DNA of 64,000 nt from Methanosarcinales archaeon (GCA_905339155.1 CAJPFJ010000002.1:1-64000), one strand, 5' to 3'. Positions 8,946-18,577 are shown, numbered from the stretch's first letter. Numbers and translations: made by a program. The notes: generated from the letters alone by a model not told the origin.

Positions 8946-11048
8946 CTATCTAACAAACCTTCGTAAGATGTAAGCAAAAAACCCAATGATCACAATAACA
9001 GAGATAATGCCTATGATTGTTTCTTTCGCCAGCAATTCGTTATAGTCTCCAAGAATCTTCGCGGCAGGTTCGACCCTGTCCTTCCGGGGTGATTCCGGAA
9101 TCACTGGCTGGATTATCGTATATCGTGGATCCCCGGAACCTGTTGTGTTATAAGATAAATACCCTGATGAATTTGATTTCATGTATAAATACTTAAACAA
9201 AGTCCCGTTGTCCCGGTATATTTTCACTGAATAATTCATATCAGGCTGCCTGTCACCAAGCTCATATCGGATTTCATTTGAAGCATTTGTAGAAGATTCA
9301 TTAAATAGAATCTTATAATCATCTGTAGTATTCCATATACCTATGTTAATCGAAACAGGATCTGACGATGGAAGAATTTTAGCATTGATTCTCGGATGAC
9401 CTGTTGGTGTTTTGCTATAGTATACAGTTCCATCAGGGGATATTGTGTTGGTTATGTTCTTTTGGGCTTTATCAGCATAAACTCCTTTAAGATCAAACGA
9501 TGTGACCTGGGCTTCACGGATTGTAACTACTCTTAGTTTACCCTGCGACTCTATGTATCGGGCAAGACTAACAAGGTCACTTTTTGTCCATTCCTCAGCT
9601 ACAGGATTATTATCAACTATTTTATGCATGACCAGTATCAGCCAGGAATTATTATTAACGGCGGAATCAACCCAACCTTCTACCTCCGATACCGTCGTAG
9701 TGTTCTGGATATGTTTGGCATAAAGCGGAAATTCATTGTATGGAGGAGTTATAGGGCCGTCTGTTACAATTCTATCAGAGTCGTAATATCTCATTACATA
9801 TGCTTCCGTTAGATAATTATACGCTCCCGTAGGTGAAATAAAATTACGAATATCCAAACCATTATTTACAAGAGTCGTTTTCGATTCGCCCAGTTCAGAT
9901 TCCATCTGAGACTTATTGAGGCTGGTCATGTCTGCATGGGATTTTGTGTGACTCGCTATTTCCCAGCCATAAGTATTCTGGAGTTCCCGGATCTGGGTCC
10001 AGTTCATATAAGCTGGGGCTTTATCCGGCATATCTGTAATTACTGCACTTACCCCCGGGAACATAAAATCCATAAAGACAGGGCTTGCATTCATGAATGT
10101 ACTCTCCCATCCGTCATCAAAAACGAACGTAACTAATGGGATAGATAAGTTATTGTCCGGAGCTGTGGTGAAACTGAGCACAGGAGAGCTATCTTTATAA
10201 TTATTATCTATATAATTAGAAGTATATACTTTATAATAATAGGTTGTACCCGGCGTCAGCGGCGCTAACAGATTATATGAAGAAACCGATAGACTATCAG
10301 CATAGCTCCATAAATTTAGATCAGAGCTGTTTGTACCATAATTCACCAGGATGTTTGTCGTTGAAGTATCTGTTAAAGTATTGATAAGGGCACTGGTCTT
10401 TTTTACCTTAATTGCAGTTACATTTATTATAAGCGGTATTTTGGGGGCTTCATCAGCAACAACCAGATAGGGTTTATTATACGAAAACTCCTTTGAATAA
10501 CACTGGATGCCATTAAACCCGGTTTCGTCAGGCAGGGTCAGAGTGACATTGATTGTATCTTCCCAATTTAGCGAATTTAAGCTGTTATTAGCATCATTCC
10601 CTCTTAATACCCAGCTGTAGAATCCTTCCTCTCTAACAAGGACAGAATCCACAATGGTAGAATTTTTTGATGTTGATTTTTCATTAAGAACTCGCAATTC
10701 TACCGGAGTTGTCGGGAAATTATCCCATTTCTTGCAGTATAGAGTGAGGGCAACTTCTTGAATGCCATTATTACCTTTCGGGAGCGTCCAGCTCATGATG
10801 GTATTCATTCTTGAGCCGTTGCCATAAATCCCTAATATCTCTGTATTGTTGTTATTTGTTATTTTTTCCCCGATAGAAACATAGGTGTCTGCATTGTTGA
10901 CCGCATCTACATTAATTTGCGCAGATACCGGCAGCAAAATAGCTATTCCCATAATGGTTATTATCAAAAGCCCGTTCCATATTTCCATACGTAAACCACC
11001 AGTCATTGAATTATGATATATTAAATTTGTGCTTGGTTTATGATCCAT
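8946..11048 (-). CDS. Surface-anchored NodB polysaccharide deacetylase with DNRLRE-like domain
   Basis: Residues 21-44 form a signal peptide (ATG at codon 21 is an alternative start). About 45-200 is a DNRLRE/disaggregatase-like beta domain (ADTYVSIG, MSWTLPKG), about 205-300 is fibronectin-III-like, and about 305-520 is a NodB deacetylase. The metal motifs are the FVFDDGWES block and the SHTKSHAD block; the Asp-Asp and His-x3-His pattern is intact. A further beta domain (530-660) resembles one in the protein at 35747. A single C-terminal span (about 676-697) with a short basic tail anchors it. It probably removes acetyl groups from a cell-surface polysaccharide. Its divergent neighbour is a polysaccharide synthase. 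Confidence 0.8.
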   Translation of the reverse strand: MDHKPSTNLIYHNSMTGGLRMEIWNGLLIITIMGIAILLPVSAQINVDAVNNADTYVSIGEKITNNNNTEILGIYGNGSRMNTIMSWTLPKGNNGIQEVALTLYCKKWDNFPTTPVELRVLNEKSTSKNSTIVDSVLVREEGFYSWVLRGNDANNSLNSLNWEDTINVTLTLPDETGFNGIQCYSKEFSYNKPYLVVADEAPKIPLIINVTAIKVKKTSALINTLTDTSTTNILVNYGTNSSDLNLWSYADSLSVSSYNLLAPLTPGTTYYYKVYTSNYIDNNYKDSSPVLSFTTAPDNNLSIPLVTFVFDDGWESTFMNASPVFMDFMFPGVSAVITDMPDKAPAYMNWTQIRELQNTYGWEIASHTKSHADMTSLNKSQMESELGESKTTLVNNGLDIRNFISPTGAYNYLTEAYVMRYYDSDRIVTDGPITPPYNEFPLYAKHIQNTTTVSEVEGWVDSAVNNNSWLILVMHKIVDNNPVAEEWTKSDLVSLARYIESQGKLRVVTIREAQVTSFDLKGVYADKAQKNITNTISPDGTVYYSKTPTGHPRINAKILPSSDPVSINIGIWNTTDDYKILFNESSTNASNEIRYELGDRQPDMNYSVKIYRDNGTLFKYLYMKSNSSGYLSYNTTGSGDPRYTIIQPVIPESPRKDRVEPAAKILGDYNELLAKETIIGIISVIVIIGFFAYILRRFVR

Positions 11049-11186
11049 ATTATTAAAATTAATATTTCTTCTGATTTAAACTTTAATTTTAGAGATAAAA
11101 CAGCCCTGATACAAAAAAAACCATTCATTGAGAATTAAAAACTGAAATAAACTATAATAAAGCTTAAAAAAACTCAGAACTCCCGA

Positions 11187-11199
11187 TTTATATATATAA
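11187..11199 (+). promoter_or_regulatory. TATA box of the GT2 synthase gene
   Basis: TTTATATATATAA is a near-ideal archaeal TATA element. With the usual spacing of about 25 bases the transcript would begin near 11219, i.e. at the GTG codon at 11221. This supports the GTG start and a leaderless mRNA. Confidence 0.6.
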
Positions 11200-11220
11200 C
11201 ATTGATGCATTCGTGCGATT

Positions 11221-12519
11221 GTGAAAAGGACGATATCATCACTTCCTGCCATAGGAATGGTGCTGGCATTAACGTTTGTTATTCCGGTACCTGGATTTAA
11301 TTTCTCTATAGTTCCTGAATTTGAATTTTCTGTGGCTACTCTTCTATTTTTTGGAATGCTTTTCATTCTTATTTTCCGCCTTGCCAGTTTTGGCTTTCTT
11401 TCTTTTATAGAAACTTTCTTAAAAAGGAAGGGGAAAATCGATAGGTTCCTTACAATGTCGATAATCATTCCAGCATATAATGAAGAGGTAACGATAGGCA
11501 GTTGTATAAAATCCATGCTGAGTTTAAACTATCCATGTTATGATGTCATAGTAATCGACGACGGGTCATCGGATAATACCTTTAAAGAAGCATCGAAATA
11601 TTCGGAAAAAGGGGTAAAAGTCATACGCCAGAAAAATTCAGGAAAGCCCGGCGCTGTTAACAGAGGCATCAAGAATGCTTCCGGAGAGGTAGTTATTACG
11701 GTTGATGCTGATTCAAAGCTGCATCCTGATGCCCTTACCTGGATATGCAGACGCTTTTCCAGTAACCCTCGCCTCGGCGCAGTAGCGGGAAATGTAAAGA
11801 TAGACAGGCCTACCGGCTTATTGAAAACCCTGCAGTCACTTGAGTACACTATGTCAATAAACCTTGGAAGAAAATCCCAGTCTATGTTGCATTGTGTTAT
11901 GATAGTGCCTGGTGCAATAGCAGCCCTGAAGACAAGGGTTCTTCAAGAAGTGGGTTATTTCCCAACTGATACCTTTGCTGAAGATTTTGATATTACTATG
12001 AAAATCTTGAAAGCAGGCTATCATGTGGAGTACGAATCCCGCGCAATAGCTTTCACACAGGCGCCTGAGACCGTGGAGGATTTCCTGAAACAAAGAAGAA
12101 GGTGGTATCGAGGTATGACTCAGGTTCTATCAAAGTATCAGGGAATGTATTTTAATCCCAAATACGGTACAGCAGGTATTTTCGGAGTACCTTACATGTG
12201 GCTTGGCGTAAGCTCATACTTGATAAACATGTTCTTGCTTTTCATACTACTTGTTGATATTTTTAGTTATACTGTAAACTTTTCCGCCCCTGACCTGAAT
12301 TTGCTGGCCTGGGGGATATTGACATACTGGGCTTTAACTATTGGGATTTCCATATATGCCGTGCTCATAGACCCCATGCCAAAAATAAGAGAAATAATTG
12401 CAAGTCCACTATATCTATTCTATAATGTTTTTATAGATTGCATAGGTCTTATGGCATTAATCGAAGAAATACTGAACCTTGCTATGCGATGGGAAAAACC
12501 AAAACGGGAGGAACTATAA
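11221..12519 (+). CDS. Membrane GT2 processive glycosyltransferase (polysaccharide synthase)
   Basis: The 432-residue protein has two N-terminal membrane spans (about 8-25 and 38-62) and a GT-A domain of family 2. The signatures are [17 protein letters not shown], a DADS metal-binding site, FAEDFDIT and the QRRRWYRG motif of processive synthases. Two to three spans close the protein (about 325-350, 360-382 and 400-420). This is the arrangement of NodC/IcaA/hyaluronan-synthase-type enzymes, which polymerise a sugar and export it through the same membrane domain. The GTG start sits 22 bases after an ideal TATA box. The next gene follows after 2 bases, so they form an operon; a deacetylase lies divergently upstream. 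Confidence 0.82.
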   Translation: MKRTISSLPAIGMVLALTFVIPVPGFNFSIVPEFEFSVATLLFFGMLFILIFRLASFGFLSFIETFLKRKGKIDRFLTMSIIIPAYNEEVTIGSCIKSMLSLNYPCYDVIVIDDGSSDNTFKEASKYSEKGVKVIRQKNSGKPGAVNRGIKNASGEVVITVDADSKLHPDALTWICRRFSSNPRLGAVAGNVKIDRPTGLLKTLQSLEYTMSINLGRKSQSMLHCVMIVPGAIAALKTRVLQEVGYFPTDTFAEDFDITMKILKAGYHVEYESRAIAFTQAPETVEDFLKQRRRWYRGMTQVLSKYQGMYFNPKYGTAGIFGVPYMWLGVSSYLINMFLLFILLVDIFSYTVNFSAPDLNLLAWGILTYWALTIGISIYAVLIDPMPKIREIIASPLYLFYNVFIDCIGLMALIEEILNLAMRWEKPKREEL

Positions 12520-12521
12520 TA

Positions 12522-13652
12522 ATGAATATTGGAATACTTGGGATCGGAATTGCGATTACATTCGCAATAATAGCGCTATCAGCAGTAACACTGTACCTTG
12601 CCTTCAGGATAAAAGAGACTTTTCGGGAAGACAAAGGCCTTAAAATCCAGTTTGTGAAAACCTTTTTCTTGATAGGGATACTTTTCCTGGCTGGCGGACT
12701 GTTCTATTTCGGTGCCCAGGCCATAACCCCTCAAAAACTCCAAAATGATACCAATACATCTAAAATAACCGAATCCGAAGACTTTGCAAAAAATGGCTCT
12801 GTATTTCTCAGAGTATCATACCCGGCAAATATCAAGACGGACGATAACTATACGGTTTCATTCGTGACTTACAATCCCTCCCCAAAGATAATTCATAATG
12901 CTTCAATTAAATTAATGGGATTAAGGCTTTTGGAGGCAAAGTCCAACTTCAAAATCTTATATGATAGGCTGGATCTGGGAGATATGCCGCCCGGAGAGAC
13001 AGGTGGCTATCTGCTACTGAAAGCACCGTCACGTCCTGTAGTCCTTGAAAGCGCATTGATATTTCAATCACAGGACACTAATACTGTTACCGAATCTCTA
13101 AGAATCAATGTTCTTGAAACTGCTTTACCAACGCCGACTCCAAACTCATCATCTAATGGGTCAACAGTACCGATGATTATTAATATTACCTGGCCTTCGA
13201 CGACTACTTCACCATCCGCCTCCTCTTCTAATCCCACCACAACATCCTCCCAATCTGCTTCGGCATCCAATTCGACCAACTTGACACCGACTGCTACGCC
13301 GATATCAAACTCGACCGACCCGACGTCAACTCCGACTTCTACCCCCACACCAACTCCAACCGATACCCCGACACCAACTCCGACTGCTTCACCCACACTA
13401 ACTCCAACCGATACCCCGACACCAACTCCGACTGCTACACCCACACCAACTCCAACCGAAACCCCGACACCAACTCCGACCGCTACACCCACACCAACTC
13501 CAACCGAAACCCCGACACCAACTCCAACCGATACCCCGACACCAACTCCAACCGATACCCCGACACCAACTCCGACTGATACCCCGACACCAATTCCGAC
13601 TGATACCCCGACAAAAAATCTGAAATCCAAGCCATCTAAAGCGAAGCAATAA
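12522..13652 (+). CDS. Membrane protein with Thr/Pro-rich repeat tail, partner of the GT2 synthase
   Basis: I place the start at the ATG at 12522, preceded by GGGAGG and two bases after the synthase stop. An upstream extension to 12438 would overlap that gene. The 376 residues comprise two membrane spans (about 5-28 and 46-66), an ectodomain (about 75-195) with a possible beta-sandwich, a Ser/Thr/Asn linker, a TPTPTPTD repeat tail (about 265-363) and a basic end. Such tails are rigid, wall-spanning and often O-glycosylated. The position suggests an accessory factor for polymer export or attachment. I recognise no family. Confidence 0.65.
   Translation: MNIGILGIGIAITFAIIALSAVTLYLAFRIKETFREDKGLKIQFVKTFFLIGILFLAGGLFYFGAQAITPQKLQNDTNTSKITESEDFAKNGSVFLRVSYPANIKTDDNYTVSFVTYNPSPKIIHNASIKLMGLRLLEAKSNFKILYDRLDLGDMPPGETGGYLLLKAPSRPVVLESALIFQSQDTNTVTESLRINVLETALPTPTPNSSSNGSTVPMIINITWPSTTTSPSASSSNPTTTSSQSASASNSTNLTPTATPISNSTDPTSTPTSTPTPTPTDTPTPTPTASPTLTPTDTPTPTPTATPTPTPTETPTPTPTATPTPTPTETPTPTPTDTPTPTPTDTPTPTPTDTPTPIPTDTPTKNLKSKPSKAKQ
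13321..13612 (+). repeat. Tandem 24-bp coding repeat (TPTPTPxx)
   Basis: A 24-base unit of the form GATACCCCGACACCAACTCC.. repeats about twelve times, in places paired into a 48-base higher unit (…GCTACACCCACACC…). It encodes an eight-residue Thr/Pro motif with Asp, Glu or Ala at the variable place. Copy number is likely to vary by slippage or recombination. It is coding, not a CRISPR array: there are no unique spacers. Confidence 0.8.
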
Positions 13653-13740
13653 CAAATCCTGAAATATAACATAACTATATTCGGAGGTCGCCTAGGAATG
13701 CATTAATTTTAAATGCCCGAAAGTACATTCACTTCAACTT

Positions 13741-14277
13741 ATGCGAATTGTTATATTAAGACTCGGCCACCGTATCCAGAGGGACCAGAGAATAACCACT
13801 CATGTAGCGCTTACTGCTCGCGCCATGGGAGCTGAGGGTATGCTGCTTGATTCTGACGATAGCGGAATTGAAAAAAGCCTGCAAGAAGCAGGAACCAGTT
13901 GGGGCGGATCATTCTATGTCAAGAGGATCACAAGCTGGAAAAGCGAGATAAAAAAATGGAAAGATGCGGGGGGAAAAGTAATTCATCTTACCATGTATGG
14001 TATTAATCTTCCCGATGCAATACCTGAAATTACAGCCGATGCCCTGATGATAGTGGTGGGAGCTGAAAAAGTCCCGCCCGAATTATATGGACTTGCTGAC
14101 TGGAATGTTGGCGTAGGTAACCAGCCCCATTCCGAAGTCGCAGCCCTTGCCATAACTCTTGACAGGCTACAGGCTGCATCAGGTAAAGATGCCTTGAAAA
14201 CACAATTTCTTCCAGGTGGAGAACGTAAAATAATCCCACACAGGGCAGGAAAAGAGGTAATAAGCATAATAAAATGA
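13741..14277 (+). CDS. trm56: tRNA (cytidine-56-2'-O)-methyltransferase, Trm56
   Basis: This archaeal enzyme 2'-O-methylates C56 in the T-loop of tRNA using S-adenosylmethionine. It is a SPOUT-class methyltransferase. The 178 residues open with VILRLGHRIQRDQRITTH, a signature of the family, followed by LTARAMGAEGM. The C-terminal SAM-binding knot contains VVGAEKVPPELY and NVGVGNQPHSEVAALA. Length matches typical members. A TTTTAAATG element about 30 bases before the ATG suggests a leaderless transcript. The stop overlaps the ATG of the ATP-grasp gene (ATGA), so the two are translationally coupled. Confidence 0.9.
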   Translation: MRIVILRLGHRIQRDQRITTHVALTARAMGAEGMLLDSDDSGIEKSLQEAGTSWGGSFYVKRITSWKSEIKKWKDAGGKVIHLTMYGINLPDAIPEITADALMIVVGAEKVPPELYGLADWNVGVGNQPHSEVAALAITLDRLQAASGKDALKTQFLPGGERKIIPHRAGKEVISIIK

Positions 14278-15386
14278 TCAAGAAGGTCCTGATTATCGGC
14301 AACAGTGTCCGCAATATCGCCTGTTCTGCAAGAAGAGCAGGATATATTGTTTACGCTCTTGACTGTTTTGGGGATGTGGATATGCAAAAATGCGCGAAAA
14401 AGTCGCAACTTCTTGGAAATATGTCCATAAATGAATTACGGCATATAGTTGAATCCTTTGGGGACGTTGATGCAATAATCCCCGGATCGGGTTTTGAAAC
14501 CCTTAATTTAAAAAATACATTGAATAATACATTCAAAATCACAAACGATGCGAGCGATAAATCAAAGCTTCCTGATAAACTGGAATCATTGGGTATCCCC
14601 CACCCCAGGACCGAATCGATGGATAAAGCAGATGGTTTAGGTTTCCCGCTTATGATCAAGCCCGGAACAGGGTCGGGGGGTATGAGGAATATCATGGTCA
14701 GGAACGAAGCCGAAATGAACAATTTTATAAATAAGAATGATGACTCACATGATTTCATAGCACAGGAATTCATTGAAGGAGTACCTTGCAGCGTCTCATT
14801 AATAAGTACCGGGGATGATGCCGTAGCTGTTGCTTTAAATGAACAGATAATAGGCGCCCCCTGGCTGACCAGGATACCATTTGCATATTGCGGTAATATC
14901 ACACCATTCCATACAAAATCAAAAGAAGAAATGGTACAATACGCTAAACAGATCGCTATAGAATTCAAACTTCGTGGTTCAAACGGAGTTGATTTCATGC
15001 TCACAGATAAAGGCATAAAGGTCCTTGAAATAAATCCGCGTTTCCAGGGGAGTCTTGACACTGTTGAGCTTTCAACGGGATCGAACATTTTCGATGCACA
15101 TATAAGATCCTTTGATGGGGAGCTTCCTGAAATAAGAGAATCCCGATGTTTTGCTGCAAAGACCATAATTTTTGCGGAAAAGGAATTTGTGATCACTAAA
15201 AATATCTCGGACATTCTTATAAAATGTATGAATGATGAGAAAGCTGTCGATATTCCACGAACAGGTCTCACGATGCATCCCGATGAGCCTGTAACGACAA
15301 TGCTGGCAACGGCCTGGACTCGCAAGATGGTTCTTGATAAAGTCAGACAATATTCACAGCTGATCAAAAAGAGAACGGAAGTTTAA
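14274..15386 (+). CDS. ATP-grasp carboligase-like protein (COG2232 type)
   Basis: The 370-residue protein has an N-terminal pre-ATP-grasp segment (VLIIGNSVRNIACSARRAG, then ALDCFGDVDM) and an ATP-grasp fold. The ATP-binding lysine region is PLMIKPGTGSGG (about 125-136). Metal-binding residues are in VLEINPRFQGS (about 245-256), with FIAQEFIEG between. Members join a carboxylate to an amine or thiol via acyl phosphate, but the substrate of this archaeal family is not known to me. It overlaps trm56 by 4 bp and precedes tfe by 24 bp, the same information-processing neighbourhood. Confidence 0.72.
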   Translation: MIKKVLIIGNSVRNIACSARRAGYIVYALDCFGDVDMQKCAKKSQLLGNMSINELRHIVESFGDVDAIIPGSGFETLNLKNTLNNTFKITNDASDKSKLPDKLESLGIPHPRTESMDKADGLGFPLMIKPGTGSGGMRNIMVRNEAEMNNFINKNDDSHDFIAQEFIEGVPCSVSLISTGDDAVAVALNEQIIGAPWLTRIPFAYCGNITPFHTKSKEEMVQYAKQIAIEFKLRGSNGVDFMLTDKGIKVLEINPRFQGSLDTVELSTGSNIFDAHIRSFDGELPEIRESRCFAAKTIIFAEKEFVITKNISDILIKCMNDEKAVDIPRTGLTMHPDEPVTTMLATAWTRKMVLDKVRQYSQLIKKRTEV

Positions 15387-15409
15387 AGTCATATAAAACC
15401 AATAATAAT

Positions 15410-15940
15410 ATGGTGAATTTTCTGGTTGATTTAAACGATCCCGTTATTAAAGGTTATCTAATAAATCTGGTAGGTGAAGAAGGGTATAAAGTAGTGGCGA
15501 ATATGCCCGAAGGTGAGGTCACGGATGAAAAGATAGCTCAGGCTACAGGTGTTTTATTGAATATTGTTCGGCGTACTCTTTTCATATTATATGAGAACAG
15601 GCTTGCTGGTTATCGCAGGGAAAGGGATACAGACAGCGGCTGGTTAACATACCTCTGGAAACTTGACCTGAGTAATTTAAACCGACAGCTGGAACTTGAA
15701 GCGAAGAAACTCTTAAAGAACCTCAAGACAAAACTCGAATATGAAAAGGATAAAGTATTTTATATATGTGAAAAACAGGATGGCAGATTCCTGTTTGAAA
15801 TAGCGGCTGAAATGGAATTCAAATGCCGGTTTTGTGGTGGTGAATTGGTATTCGAGGATAATGAACCGGTAATAGATGCGTTAAAACAAAGGATCGAAAA
15901 GCTTGAAGATCTGACTTCATCTTCAGGTGCAGCTGCTTGA
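15410..15940 (+). CDS. tfe: Transcription factor E, alpha subunit
   Basis: TFE assists promoter opening with TBP, TFB and RNA polymerase. The 176-residue protein has an N-terminal winged helix (about 1-90, including EGEVTDEKIAQATG and YENRLAGYRRERD), a linker helix and a C-terminal zinc-ribbon region. The ribbon is unusual: I find Cys120, Cys139 and Cys142 but only CEKQDG where a C-x(2-4)-C pair is expected, so one zinc ligand appears missing. The C-terminal coil (ALKQRIEKLEDL) is typical. The gene overlaps the HD gene by 4 bp (its start at 15937), indicating cotranscription. Confidence 0.88.
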   Translation: MVNFLVDLNDPVIKGYLINLVGEEGYKVVANMPEGEVTDEKIAQATGVLLNIVRRTLFILYENRLAGYRRERDTDSGWLTYLWKLDLSNLNRQLELEAKKLLKNLKTKLEYEKDKVFYICEKQDGRFLFEIAAEMEFKCRFCGGELVFEDNEPVIDALKQRIEKLEDLTSSSGAAA

Positions 15941-16464
15941 ATGAAAAGGATGCGATCGATTTATTGATCAGGTCAGGATGCTCTCCTGATGTTATCGAAC
16001 ATTGTAAAGCTGTAGCGGATTATGCAATGAAGATCGCAATAAATATCCGGGACAATGCCAAACGTAAAGGGCAACCGATACAAATCGACGTTGACACTGT
16101 TTTTACAGGGGCTTTGCTTCATGATATTGGACGGTCAAAGACCCATGGCATAGGTCATGCGGTAGCAGGCGCCAGAATTGCGGCAGAGAACGGGCTTGAT
16201 GAAAAATTAATAAAGATTATCGAACGGCATATCGGTGCAGGGATCCCTGAAAAAGAAACAAAAGGTCTTGGACTTCCTGAAAAAGATTATATGCCTGTAA
16301 CTATTGAAGAGAAAATCGTTGCACATGCTGACAATCTTACCTTTGGCAAAGAGATCGGGACAATGGATGAACTGATCTTAAATTTAAGAAAAAAAATGAT
16401 GGATGAGAGAGTTATAAAGCGGTTTACTGTATTAAATAATGAGATAAATTCTATGATGGTTTAG
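15937..16464 (+). CDS. HD-domain hydrolase (TIGR00295-like)
   Basis: The 175-residue protein is a compact HD phosphohydrolase. The metal-binding pattern is visible as EHCKAVADYA (His22), LLHDIGRSK (His62-Asp63), ERHIGAG and AHADNLTFG. The archaeal family (TIGR00295) is described only as HD-containing, so the substrate, probably a nucleotide or phosphorylated metabolite, is unknown. The start overlaps the tfe stop (ATGA). The 3' end converges on DUF2551, overlapping by 14 bp. Confidence 0.78.
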   Translation: MNEKDAIDLLIRSGCSPDVIEHCKAVADYAMKIAINIRDNAKRKGQPIQIDVDTVFTGALLHDIGRSKTHGIGHAVAGARIAAENGLDEKLIKIIERHIGAGIPEKETKGLGLPEKDYMPVTIEEKIVAHADNLTFGKEIGTMDELILNLRKKMMDERVIKRFTVLNNEINSMMV

Positions 16465-16771
16465 ATGCACTTTTGCTTAATGCGTTCTCTACAATATCTA
16501 CATACTCTTCCTTTAATGAATATACTATTGGTGTTTTATAGGATTCCTTGTAAGCATGCAGGATCCCCAGTTTTGAGTGGATATATCCCAATGTTGATGC
16601 AACGGCGCTGAATGAAATCTTGAATTTCTTGTTCAACTCGTTAAACAATTGATCGACAGTGAGTCTCTTTAATCGTAGCAGGATGTCGATTATGAATTTC
16701 CTGATACCATCTATATCAAGCTCAAGATACACTTCAAGCCTTCTTTTTATTCGTATCTTTAATGAATCCAT
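16451..16771 (-). CDS. DUF2551 protein, winged-helix-like
   Basis: A 106-residue archaeal protein with the DUF2551 pattern: an N-terminal basic helix, LLRLKRLTVDQLFNEL, then VASTLGYIHSKLGILHAYKE and a conserved TPIVYSLKEEYVD. Predicted secondary structure is three helices and a hairpin, as in a small winged helix, so DNA binding is plausible but unproven. A good TATA box lies about 40 bases upstream on the minus strand. The 3' end overlaps the HD gene on the opposite strand. Confidence 0.75.
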   Translation of the reverse strand: MDSLKIRIKRRLEVYLELDIDGIRKFIIDILLRLKRLTVDQLFNELNKKFKISFSAVASTLGYIHSKLGILHAYKESYKTPIVYSLKEEYVDIVENALSKSASKPS

Positions 16772-16807
16772 TCCTTTATCCTTGCCTATACTAAAAAACC
16801 TCTGTTA

Positions 16808-16819
16808 TAATATATATAC
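16808..16819 (-). promoter_or_regulatory. TATA box for the DUF2551 gene
   Basis: Read on the minus strand this is GTATATATATTA, preceded by A-rich bases suitable as a BRE. Its centre lies about 42 bases before the ATG at 16771, giving a short leader. Confidence 0.45.
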
Positions 16820-16923
16820 TTTTCTACATATACTCAATAATGTATAATCTATAGAATATATTACACAATGTTCCTGACAAAAAGCAATTATACCATGACA
16901 TCCACTAAGCTACAACGATAATT

Positions 16924-17352
16924 ATGCCAAACAGAACTGCAATCTTAGAAACCACAAAAGGAGCTATAAAATTTGAACTTTATGAAACTGAAGCGCCGAT
17001 CACCACAAAAAACTTCATAGACCTCACGCAAAAGGGGTTTTATAACGGGCTTACGTTCCACAGGGTCATACGCGGTTTTATGATTCAGGGCGGATGCCCT
17101 AAAGGAGATGGAACAGGCGGTCCGGGGTATTCGATACGTGATGAATTTCATCCAAAACTGAGACACACAAAAGGTGCGGTGTCCATGGCTAATGCAGGTC
17201 CCAACACTGGAGGGAGCCAGTTCTTTATCACAGAAGCGCCGCAACCCCACCTTGACGGGAAGCATTCTGTGTTCGGGCAGGTAACAGAAGGGCAGAACGT
17301 GGTCGAAAGCATCAAAAAAGGCGACAAGATCATAAAAGCCATAATACAATAA
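16924..17352 (+). CDS. ppiA: Cyclophilin-type peptidyl-prolyl cis-trans isomerase
   Basis: This enzyme catalyses proline isomerisation in folding proteins, here without a signal peptide and so cytosolic. The 142-residue length is that of minimal cyclophilins. Motifs include [13 protein letters not shown] with the catalytic Arg, [30 protein letters not shown] and a [12 protein letters not shown] block. It is separated by five bases from the archaeoflavoprotein gene and probably cotranscribed with it. Confidence 0.92.
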   Translation: MPNRTAILETTKGAIKFELYETEAPITTKNFIDLTQKGFYNGLTFHRVIRGFMIQGGCPKGDGTGGPGYSIRDEFHPKLRHTKGAVSMANAGPNTGGSQFFITEAPQPHLDGKHSVFGQVTEGQNVVESIKKGDKIIKAIIQ

Positions 17353-17357
17353 TATTA

Positions 17358-17915
17358 ATGACTCTAAGAATAGCATGGGGAATCACAGGCTGTGGGGATT
17401 ATCTCAAAGAAAGCCTTGACATAATGAAAGAGCTGACGCTTGAACATGATCTCGATGTCAGGGTGTTCCTTTCCCAGGCAGGGGAGATGGTCGTAAAATG
17501 GTACAAGCTCTTTTCCGAGTTAAGAACGAGTTTCCCAAAAACCTATTCAGAAAAATCCCCTAATGTCCCCTTCCTTGTGGGGGATTTACAGCTTGGGAAA
17601 TATGATTTTCTTATTATTACACCTTCCACCTCAAACACAGTGGCAAAAATCGCATCGGGAATATCAGATACCTTGCTCTCAAATGCGGCAGCGCAGGCTA
17701 TGAAAGCAAAAGTGCCTGTATATATTTTCCCGGCTGACCAGAAAAAAGGGGATATTGTCACAGATCTACCCGGCGGGAAGAAACTAACTCTTACGATGCG
17801 GGATGTTGATCTTGATGCGGTGGATAAACTCCGGAAAATGAAGGGAATAACGGTGCTCAGGAATCCGGATGAAATAAGGGATATCGTCAAAAAACATATC
17901 GAAAACCAGAAATAA
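17358..17915 (+). CDS. Archaeoflavoprotein AfpA-like FMN protein
   Basis: The 185-residue protein belongs to the flavoprotein (UbiX/PPC-decarboxylase-like) superfamily. It shows an N-terminal AWGITGCGDYL glycine loop and a PSTSNTVAKIASGISDTLLSNAA motif that binds FMN. The closest family I know is archaeoflavoprotein AfpA of Archaeoglobus, a ferredoxin-dependent electron-transfer protein. The related MJ0208 and dihydromethanopterin reductase groups are alternatives. It follows cyclophilin closely and converges with the phosphodiesterase gene. Confidence 0.72.
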   Translation: MTLRIAWGITGCGDYLKESLDIMKELTLEHDLDVRVFLSQAGEMVVKWYKLFSELRTSFPKTYSEKSPNVPFLVGDLQLGKYDFLIITPSTSNTVAKIASGISDTLLSNAAAQAMKAKVPVYIFPADQKKGDIVTDLPGGKKLTLTMRDVDLDAVDKLRKMKGITVLRNPDEIRDIVKKHIENQK

Positions 17916-17916
17916 T

Positions 17917-18447
17917 TCATGGTTTTTGGAATTCAAAATAAGAACATAAATTATCTTTGCAGCGGATGATTTTTCCTGTTACGATTTTATTTTTTATTTC
18001 AAGCTCAATGGCGCTTGGTTCTGCGATCCCTGGCACTGTTGCGCTTCCTGGTGAAAGCAATAAAACCTCGCTTTTATGGGCTATTGGGTGATGGAAGTGC
18101 CCGAAGATCAATACATCCACACCCATCTCTTTTGCAAGGTAGCGAAGCCCGTCAGTGTTTTCTGATGTGAGCTGTCCTTTGTGGATGACTCCAATATTTA
18201 TTCCCCCGACATTTATCACCTTGCGCTCAGGGAGGAGCTTCACAAGTTCAGGACTGTCTGTATCACCATGAACGGCAGCGAGTTTTCCGAGGGCTTCAAG
18301 CTCGTTATAGCAATAAATAGTTTCAAAATCCCCTGCGTGGATGATCAGGTCCGAGCTTTTGATCATGGAAATGAGTTCTTCAGGGAGGCGTGAAAGCAGT
18401 GATTGCCCCGGTTTTATATGGGTGTCCGAAAGGATGATCAGATTCAT
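17917..18447 (-). CDS. Metallophosphoesterase, YfcE/MJ0936 family
   Basis: The 176-residue protein carries all metal-binding motifs of small calcineurin-like phosphodiesterases: LSDTHI (Asp8, His10), HAGDFET, AVHGDTDSPE (in place of GNCD/GNHD) and FGHFHHP near the C-terminus. MJ0936-type enzymes hydrolyse phosphodiester model substrates with Ni or Mn; the cellular substrate is unknown. The ATG at 18447 begins directly at the first beta strand. It is convergent with the flavoprotein gene. Confidence 0.85.
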   Translation of the reverse strand: MNLIILSDTHIKPGQSLLSRLPEELISMIKSSDLIIHAGDFETIYCYNELEALGKLAAVHGDTDSPELVKLLPERKVINVGGINIGVIHKGQLTSENTDGLRYLAKEMGVDVLIFGHFHHPIAHKSEVLLLSPGSATVPGIAEPSAIELEIKNKIVTGKIIRCKDNLCSYFEFQKP

Positions 18448-18577
18448 TTATTCTTCCTTCTTTGCATATTCACTATCTATGATATATTATGAATATTTGT
18501 ATCATGATGAATAGGGTAAAGTTTGGGTAAAATCATATATAATGCTCTTGATCTTATTTTGTTTCAGTGGATAGCTT

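Noticed and set aside
13321..13612. CRISPR-like regular repeat
   Set aside because: The units are contiguous 24-bp coding repeats without unique spacers.
13064..13672. Long minus-strand frame (about 200 codons) of Val/Gly repeats
   Set aside because: It is the reverse reading of the TPTPTP tandem repeat; the composition follows from the repeat and the plus-strand gene has the start, membrane spans and operon position.
14351..15367. 338-codon minus-strand frame
   Set aside because: It lies wholly opposite the ATP-grasp gene, which has clear motifs and coupled neighbours; the minus frame has no domain.
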